Assembly (NCBI RefSeq): GCF_910585425.1
Contig: NZ_CAJUCP010000099.1
Coordinates: 1 to 10,227 of the forward strand
Length of the DNA stretch: 10,227 bases
Direction of reading: 5' to 3'
Source of the DNA: an uncultured Acetatifactor sp.
Lineage (GTDB): Bacteria > Bacillota > Clostridia > Lachnospirales > Lachnospiraceae
Part shown: piece after piece, positions 6,524 to 10,227 of the stretch
How positions within the stretch are numbered: position 1 is the stretch's first letter
How the letters are laid out: each line of letters starts with the position of its first letter
Notes under the pieces: model-generated
The model's input: only the letters and a program-made list of their open reading frames with translations
The model's database searches: none
What the model was told of the DNA's origin: nothing
Program-made: the position numbers and the translations under genes

Positions 6524-6973
6524 TCAGATTTTGTCCTGCCGTCGCCACATGATCACGGCATCTTCTCTGGGTCTTTCATAGAAGCCGGGACGGATTCCTT
6601 CCGATAAAAAACCGAATTTTTCATAGATATGGATGGCCGCCGCATTGCTCACCCGCACCTCCAGGGTGAAGGCCGCAATCTGCCTCGCCTCTCCGTGGGC
6701 GATCAGCGCCTGCAGCAGCGCCTGTCCGATACCTTGGGCCCTGTAGCTTTGGGCCACCACCACATTGTCTATGTTGGCCTCCCCGCACAGCTCGGTATAC
6801 CCTGCGCCCCCCACGATGAGACCGTCAACAAGCGCCACAAAATAAAAGCAGTAAGGATTCTCCAGGAGGGTCCGGAAGGACCGGGCCGACCAGGGCATGG
6901 AAAAGGTCTGTGCCTCGATGTCCGCCAGGGCCTGGATGTCCGCCTCCCGCAATTCTCTTATCTCAATCTGCAT
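6524..6973 (-). CDS. rimI: RimI, ribosomal protein S18 alanine N-acetyltransferase (149 aa)
   Basis: A GNAT-fold enzyme that acetylates the N-terminal alanine of ribosomal protein S18 using acetyl-CoA. Family features seen are IRELREADIQALADIE (5-20), the substrate-side FSMPWSARSF (24-33), the acetyl-CoA loop RAQGIG (78-83), TLEVR with Glu105 (103-107), and SNAAAIHIYEKFGF (109-122) with Tyr117. The C-terminal FYERPREDAVIMW completes the fold. Length is typical. The ATG at 6973 has GGAGGG five bases ahead. It starts 37 bases after the tsaB stop; the tsaE-tsaB-rimI order is a common bacterial arrangement and supports RimI over another GNAT. Confidence 0.95.
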   Translation of the reverse strand: MQIEIRELREADIQALADIEAQTFSMPWSARSFRTLLENPYCFYFVALVDGLIVGGAGYTELCGEANIDNVVVAQSYRAQGIGQALLQALIAHGEARQIAAFTLEVRVSNAAAIHIYEKFGFLSEGIRPGFYERPREDAVIMWRRQDKI

Positions 6974-7010
6974 AAGCCCTCCACTGTATATATCGACATG
7001 AATCCCCGAT

Positions 7011-7727
7011 TCATGACTGCTGCCTGCGCCCAGCCTCCTGCTCCGCCTGGCTTTTGCGCAGATATACGGGGCTGTGCGCCGCGGCGGGCACGATTCTGCC
7101 CTGCCTGAAATACACTGCGCCCAGCGCCGCTATGGAAGCCGCCCGCTGTCTGTTGCTCCCCGCAGGGGCCAGAGCGTAGGGCACGCCGCAGTGCGCCCGG
7201 ACGGCTTCCCTGTAGACGGGGACCCCGTCCCCCAGGAAAGTCACGGGCCTGCCCAGGGCCGTGAGCTTCTCCAGCAGCTCTTCTATGTCGATCGGAGTCT
7301 GGGGAATGACCGTGTGCAGCGCGAAGCCCTCCCCCTCCGGCAGGAATTCGCAGGCCGCGGCGTATACCTGGTTCCGCCTGGCGTCCATCAGCGGACAGAC
7401 CAGCCTGTCCGTCCCCCAGAGGTTCCACGCCAGCCCCTCCAGGGTGGGCACCTCCACCAGAGGCTTCCCCAGCGCAAGGCCCAGCCCCTTGGCGGTGGCG
7501 GAGCCGATGCGCAGCCCCGTGAAGGAGCCGGGGCCGGAGGCTATGGCTATGGCATCGATGGTGTCCATGTCCAGCTCCACCATGTCCCGCAGCTCCTCCA
7601 GCATTGGCAAGAGCGTCTGGGAATGTGTCTTTTTATAATTCGTGGTGTATTCCGCCACCAATGCATCGTCCTCCACGATAGCCACGCTGGCCACCAGACC
7701 GGAACTGTCCATCCCTAATATCTTCAT
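7011..7727 (-). CDS. tsaB: TsaB, t6A synthesis partner of TsaD (238 aa)
   Basis: TsaB is an ASKHA-fold protein that dimerises with TsaD and, with TsaE, supports t6A37 formation on ANN-reading tRNAs. The N-terminus MKILGMDSSGLVASVAIVED is typical, followed by the HSQTLLP motif (35-41) and SGPGSFTGLRIG (64-75), a hallmark of the family. The C-terminal part is more divergent, as is usual because TsaB lacks the full catalytic site. Length is near the usual 220-240 residues. The ATG at 7727 is supported by GGAAGGAAG immediately upstream and by the family N-terminus; longer in-frame readings upstream lack such support. Gaps to tsaE and rimI are 38 and 37 bases. Confidence 0.96.
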   Translation of the reverse strand: MKILGMDSSGLVASVAIVEDDALVAEYTTNYKKTHSQTLLPMLEELRDMVELDMDTIDAIAIASGPGSFTGLRIGSATAKGLGLALGKPLVEVPTLEGLAWNLWGTDRLVCPLMDARRNQVYAAACEFLPEGEGFALHTVIPQTPIDIEELLEKLTALGRPVTFLGDGVPVYREAVRAHCGVPYALAPAGSNRQRAASIAALGAVYFRQGRIVPAAAHSPVYLRKSQAEQEAGRRQQS

Positions 7728-7765
7728 ATCTTCCTTCCCTTTACGTCCTCTGACAGCACATCCTA

Positions 7766-8248
7766 TCACCTGGAAAATCTTTTCACATGAATGCGTCTGT
7801 AGTCGAAGCCTTTTTCCAGATCCTTTTCTATGGTCACCTGTATGGAATCCTCCGGCAGGATCTCCTCTATCAGATTGGCCCACTCTATGAGGCAGACTCC
7901 CTCCCCGTAAAAGCAGTCCTCATAGCCGATCTCCTCCATCTCCTCCACATCCGCGATGCGGTAGACGTCGAAATGGTAGAATGGCAGCCTGCCGTCCTCA
8001 TATACCTGTAATATCGTAAAGGTAGGGCTGTTCACGGGGCCTTCCACGCCCAGGCCTCTGGCGAATCCCTGGGTGAACACGGTCTTGCCCACGCCCAGGT
8101 CCCCGGTCAGGGTATAGACCTGGCCCGGCGCGCATATCTCTCCCAGACACTGCCCCAGCGCGACCGTGTCCGCTGCGGACCGGGACTCCAGAACCGCCGT
8201 CTTATCTGTATCAAGTTCTTCTATTATCTTTTTTACGTCTATATCCAT
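7766..8248 (-). CDS. tsaE: TsaE, t6A synthesis ATPase (160 aa)
   Basis: TsaE is a small P-loop ATPase that binds and resets the TsaB-TsaD complex during t6A37 synthesis. The Walker A motif GDLGVGKT (49-56) is intact, followed by SPTFTILQVYE (74-84), YHFDVYRI (91-98) and LIEWANLI (120-127), all in the family order. Length fits the family. I chose the ATG at 8248, with an AGGG six bases ahead; an in-frame ATG at 8296 would add 16 residues but has a poorer ribosome site and a non-family N-terminus. The stop lies 38 bases before tsaB. The 155-base gap upstream is unusually rich in GGG runs on the mRNA strand. Confidence 0.95.
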   Translation of the reverse strand: MDIDVKKIIEELDTDKTAVLESRSAADTVALGQCLGEICAPGQVYTLTGDLGVGKTVFTQGFARGLGVEGPVNSPTFTILQVYEDGRLPFYHFDVYRIADVEEMEEIGYEDCFYGEGVCLIEWANLIEEILPEDSIQVTIEKDLEKGFDYRRIHVKRFSR

Positions 8249-8333
8249 TCGTTTCCCTGTCTGTCCGAAGCCGTGGCCTGTGCGGACGTACGGCATCGTG
8301 CCTGCCCGCTTCCGCCTTGCAGTTTATTTCTAG

Positions 8334-8395
8334 CCCGTGCCCTGTCCCTCTGTGCTCCGCCGTCCCGCGGCCTGTCTCCCGCTTCCCTGCTGCCC
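8334..8395 (-). other. GGG-rich leader between ycxB-like gene and tsaE
   Basis: The 155-base gap (8249-8403) contains no supported gene or promoter. Within it the minus (mRNA) strand has seven GGG runs in 62 bases, at 8393-8395, 8385-8387, 8378-8380, 8364-8366, 8346-8348, 8340-8342 and 8334-8336; the last three are separated by only three bases each. This could allow a G-quadruplex in the mRNA 86 bases or more before the tsaE start, although some loops are long. It may be simple base-composition noise. Confidence 0.35.
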
Positions 8396-8403
8396 AGAAA
8401 GCC

Positions 8404-8880
8404 TCAGGCGCGTATCTTCACCTTGGCCGGGGGCATGTGGGTGGAAATCATCTCGATCACCGCCGCCTGCCGGTCTCCCAACTGGCGTCTGGGGAAAATC
8501 GTCCCATTGACGGGCGAGGTGTAGAGGATGATGCTCCGGCCGGTGGACACCGCCTTGTGCATGTATTCCCATGCCATCTTCTCCTGGGCATCCCCCTGGG
8601 AGATGGTCAGTCCCTCGTCGTCCAAAGTATAGTGAAGCGGCTCCTGGAATGCGGCATTGGAGAGAATCTGGCTCCTGCTCCTCAAAAAAAGCGTCCATGG
8701 CAGATAGAGCAGCATCACCAGCCCCAGAACGATGAAAATCCACTGCTTCGTGGCCAGGGCGAACAGGATCAGAACCCCGCCGAAAGCGCTGCCCAGGATG
8801 CCCGCTGGGCTGTTGTAGGAATGCCGCAGCATGTAGTCGTATAAATCCCCTGCTTCTATCTTGATGGTCAGTTCCAGCAT
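8404..8880 (-). CDS. YcxB-like two-TM membrane protein (158 aa)
   Basis: The chain has a short N-terminal strand region (1-25), two hydrophobic segments at about 27-45 and 48-66, then a soluble domain containing NAAFQEPLHYTLDDEGLTIS (75-94), WEYMHKAVSTGRSIILY (104-120) and an end rich in FPRRQL. This layout, two membrane helices followed by a small beta domain with the W-x-x-x-x-K and LY pattern, is that of the YcxB-like family (also close to bacterial PH-like domains). No biochemical function is known for it. The ATG at 8880 has AGAGGAG five bases ahead; an in-frame ATG at 8970 falls inside a predicted -10 box and is unlikely. It is the first gene of the series leading into tsaE, 155 bases upstream of it. 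Confidence 0.85.
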   Translation of the reverse strand: MLELTIKIEAGDLYDYMLRHSYNSPAGILGSAFGGVLILFALATKQWIFIVLGLVMLLYLPWTLFLRSRSQILSNAAFQEPLHYTLDDEGLTISQGDAQEKMAWEYMHKAVSTGRSIILYTSPVNGTIFPRRQLGDRQAAVIEMISTHMPPAKVKIRA

Positions 8881-8927
8881 ACTTCTCCTCTGCCGCCCGA
8901 AATCGGCCTGTCGCATTTTATTCCACG

Positions 8928-8955
8928 AAAAAGCACCCACAGAGCAGGTGCTTTT
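8928..8955 (-). terminator. Terminator-like hairpin before ycxB-like gene
   Basis: Nine perfect pairs (8929-8937 with 8947-8955) around a nine-base loop, followed on the minus strand by five T residues. It lies 48 bases after the ribU stop and 47 bases before the YcxB start. It can end the ribU transcript, but it also lies downstream of a good promoter match at 8969-8997, so it could act as an attenuator in the leader of the next operon. Confidence 0.85.
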
Positions 8956-8968
8956 GTGTCCATCTGTC

Positions 8969-8997
8969 ATTTTACTCTAAAAATCCGAAAAAAGCAA
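8969..8997 (-). promoter_or_regulatory. Promoter for the ycxB-like/tsaE operon
   Basis: Minus-strand -35 TTGCTT (8992-8997) and -10 TAAAAT (8969-8974) are separated by exactly 17 bases. The -35 begins six bases beyond the ribU stop codon. The start site near 8962 places a terminator-like hairpin inside the roughly 80-base leader. The block around the -35 is identical over 14 bases to the one in the ribU riboswitch promoter, which supports it being a real element. Confidence 0.65.
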
Positions 8998-9003
8998 GAA
9001 ATT

Positions 9004-9771
9004 TTACTGCAGCCGTCCCGCAATGCGGCGAATTTCAGCCGTATCCTGTCCGGCTTTGATGATGGGACTCAGAGGTTTGTAGATCAGCAACGTCACCAGG
9101 GACACGCCGGCTCCCTTAATCAGGTTCAGGGGCGCCACGCAGGCCACCACGAAGCTGATGATGCCGCCTTCCGCCAGCGGATTCACGGCGCTGCCCATCT
9201 CCAGCAGGCTCTCCAGGGGCATGCCGTAGAGCTTGGAGAACGCCGGAAGGAGATAGACGGCGTTGAAGGCGGTGCCGAACACGGTGAGGATGGCGGTGCC
9301 GACGGCGCAGGCCGCGATCGCCGTCTTCCTGCTCTTATGGAAGGCATAGATGGCGGAGGCTGGCAGGATGAAGCTGCAGCCGATGACGAAGTTTGCCAGG
9401 TCGCCCACGAAGGCCGTGGAAGTCCCCTTGATGAAGAGCTTCAGCAGGATCTTGATGAACTCCATCATCACCCCTGCCGCCGGGCCGAAAGCGAACGCTC
9501 CCACCAGAATGGGCAGCTCGCTGAAGTCCAGCTTGTAGAAGCCGGGGGCGAAGGGCAGCGGGAAGTCGAACAGATGCAGGATCATGGCGATGGCGGAGAA
9601 CATGCCGATCATGGCCAGCTTCCTGGTGGTGAAGATCGGCCCTGTCACGCCGTTCTTTTTCCCGGCTGTCTTTTCAAGCAGCAGCGCCGCCAGGAATACC
9701 AGCACGATGATCATAAAGAAACTCAGTACGTACATGGCGTTCTCCGCCACATTTTGCAACAATTCATTCAT
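9004..9771 (-). CDS. ribU: RibU, riboflavin-binding S component of an ECF transporter (255 aa)
   Basis: RibU captures riboflavin in the membrane and works with the shared EcfT-EcfA-EcfA' energising module, which is not in this window. Hydrophobic segments fall at about 13-33, 50-68, 85-110, 122-144, 152-176 and 203-231. The core shows the family signatures FPLPFAPGFYKLDFSELPILVGAFAFGP (70-97), FIKGTSTAFVGDLANF (113-128) and APLNLIKG (213-220). At 255 residues it is longer than the usual 180-210, because an extra N-terminal membrane segment and a short linker (1-48) precede the conserved part; similar forms occur in clostridia. The ATG at 9771 has GTGGAGG nine bases ahead. Identity is strongly supported by the FMN riboswitch and terminator in its leader. 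Confidence 0.95.
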   Translation of the reverse strand: MNELLQNVAENAMYVLSFFMIIVLVFLAALLLEKTAGKKNGVTGPIFTTRKLAMIGMFSAIAMILHLFDFPLPFAPGFYKLDFSELPILVGAFAFGPAAGVMMEFIKILLKLFIKGTSTAFVGDLANFVIGCSFILPASAIYAFHKSRKTAIAACAVGTAILTVFGTAFNAVYLLPAFSKLYGMPLESLLEMGSAVNPLAEGGIISFVVACVAPLNLIKGAGVSLVTLLIYKPLSPIIKAGQDTAEIRRIAGRLQ

Positions 9772-9838
9772 TTTACTTTTCCTCCACTTTTCTAAAGATT
9801 GTTTTGGAAAATTCTTCCTCTGCGCGGGCCTGCGCATG

Positions 9839-9868
9839 AAAAAGCCCCGAACCGTGACGATTCGGGGC
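9839..9868 (-). terminator. Intrinsic terminator of the FMN riboswitch
   Basis: An eight-pair GC-rich stem (9844-9851 with 9861-9868) with a nine-base loop is followed on the minus strand by five T residues (9843-9839). It lies between the aptamer and the ribU start, so FMN binding should cause early termination. A GGCGG at 9931-9935 could pair with CCGCC at 9866-9870, overlapping the stem, as a candidate antiterminator. Confidence 0.88.
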
Positions 9869-9958
9869 GGGTTTCCATACCTCTGCACACAGGATGTACT
9901 TCCAGGGCAGCCTGCTGCAGCCAGGACATGCCGCCTGAAATAAACCTGTGACAGATAC

Positions 9959-10131
9959 TTCTTCTTTCATCCAGACTTTACTGTTGGTTCCGGACTTTCA
10001 CCGAATCAGCCGTGGCGGGCCTGGGCGCTTTGCCCTTCGCCTGTCACGGGTCGCGGACTGTACCGCCAGTAGGGAATTCCGCCTGCGGGACATGCATACG
10101 CATCCCGCAGAGGTCACCCGACCCCGAAGAA
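9959..10131 (-). ncRNA. FMN riboswitch (RFN element)
   Basis: The minus strand carries the RFN consensus blocks in order: TTCTTCGGGG at the 5' end, GGGTGA, AATTCCC then TACTGGCGGT, AGTCCGCGACCCG, a variable hairpin, GATTCGGTGAAAGTCCGGAA, CCAACAGTAAAGTCTGGATG and a closing GAAGAA that pairs with TTCTTC to form P1. Its ligand is FMN. An additional perfect eight-base-pair stem (10083-10090 with 10103-10110) is inserted in the P2 hairpin. Together with the terminator downstream it predicts transcriptional shut-off of ribU when FMN is plentiful. Confidence 0.97.
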
Positions 10132-10154
10132 TTTTCGTTTATTTGACAAAATCC

Positions 10155-10183
10155 ATTATAGTCCTGTCCGCCGAAAAAAGCAA
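10155..10183 (-). promoter_or_regulatory. Promoter of the riboswitch-ribU transcript
   Basis: Minus-strand -10 TATAAT (10155-10160, perfect) lies 17 bases from -35 TTGCTT (10178-10183). The start site would be near 10148, about 17 bases before the aptamer. Confidence 0.8.
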
Positions 10184-10190
10184 GGATTTT

Positions 10191-10227
10191 TTACACGGTG
10201 ACCGCATTTCCAGTATAGAGCTGGTAA
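10191..10227 (-). CDS. C-terminal tail of an upstream gene (partial, 11 codons seen)
   Basis: One minus-strand frame entering from the right edge reads YQLYTGNAVTV and stops with TAA at 10191-10193, just before the ribU promoter. The ending GNAVTV is reminiscent of the C-terminal motif of some DNA cytosine-5 methyltransferases, but eleven residues are too few to assign a family and the frame may not be coding. No terminator is visible between this stop and the promoter. Confidence 0.25.
   Translation of the reverse strand, partial: YQLYTGNAVTV

Noticed and set aside
8881..8970. Longer YcxB-like reading from the ATG at 8970
   Set aside because: That ATG overlaps the predicted -10 box, the added residues come from the hairpin sequence, and the ATG at 8880 has a much better ribosome site.
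8956..9795. Plus-strand open frame of 279 codons opposite ribU
   Set aside because: Its His/Gln/Gly/Glu-rich translation is the reverse complement of a membrane-protein gene; it also crosses the promoter and ribU, and has no family match.
10144..10160. Plus-strand TTGACA overlapping the ribU promoter as a divergent promoter
   Set aside because: No -10 box at correct spacing; the only TATAGT is about ten bases away, and no plus-strand gene follows.
1..10227. CRISPR array, prophage, insertion sequence or toxin-antitoxin module
   Set aside because: I found no spaced direct repeats, transposase or integrase motifs, terminal repeats or small paired genes that would support any of these.

Overview
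The window reads as chromosomal DNA from a GC-rich member of the Clostridia, most likely Lachnospiraceae. This rests on AGGAGG-type ribosome sites, an FMN-riboswitch-controlled RibU, a clostridial t6A-gene operon mixed with lineage-type proteins, and CCA-less tRNA genes. The assignment is inference from gene content; no rRNA or species marker is present. Every gene I can support lies on the minus strand, so transcription runs from high to low coordinates.

From the right edge: (1) about 11 codons of an unidentified upstream gene (10191-10227). (2) A promoter (10155-10183), an FMN riboswitch (9959-10131), an intrinsic terminator (9839-9868) and ribU, the riboflavin-binding S component of an ECF transporter (9004-9771). 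(3) Directly after ribU, a second promoter (8969-8997) followed by a terminator-like hairpin (8928-8955), then a long, largely co-directional gene series: ycxB-like membrane protein, tsaE, tsaB, rimI, a small zinc-ribbon protein, rnz (RNase Z), a one-TM lineage-type protein, tsaD and ispD, closed by a strong terminator (2428-2468). A possible internal promoter lies at 6475-6480. (4) An ECF sigma factor gene (1742-2320) directly abutting its probable membrane anti-sigma factor (464-1741). (5) An inverted repeat, three phased A-tracts, a near-consensus promoter (337-365) and two serine tRNA genes, UGA then GGA (221-306, 84-172).

The central cluster is a translation-quality set. TsaB, TsaD and TsaE are three of the proteins that make t6A37 on ANN-decoding tRNAs. 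RimI acetylates ribosomal protein S18. RNase Z matures 3' ends of CCA-less tRNAs such as the two encoded here. IspD is a step in the MEP pathway, whose product DMAPP feeds isoprenoids and also i6A37 of UNN-decoding tRNAs, including the two serine tRNAs here. TsaC/Sua5 is not in the window.

I see no phage, transposase, CRISPR or toxin module. The less ordinary signals are regulatory: the promoter-hairpin leader ahead of the ycxB-tsaE operon, a 14-base block shared by the two right-hand promoters, an extra stem in the riboswitch, a GGG-rich leader before tsaE, an out-of-frame small ORF with a strong ribosome site overlapping the sigma gene start, and phased A-tracts at the tRNA promoter.
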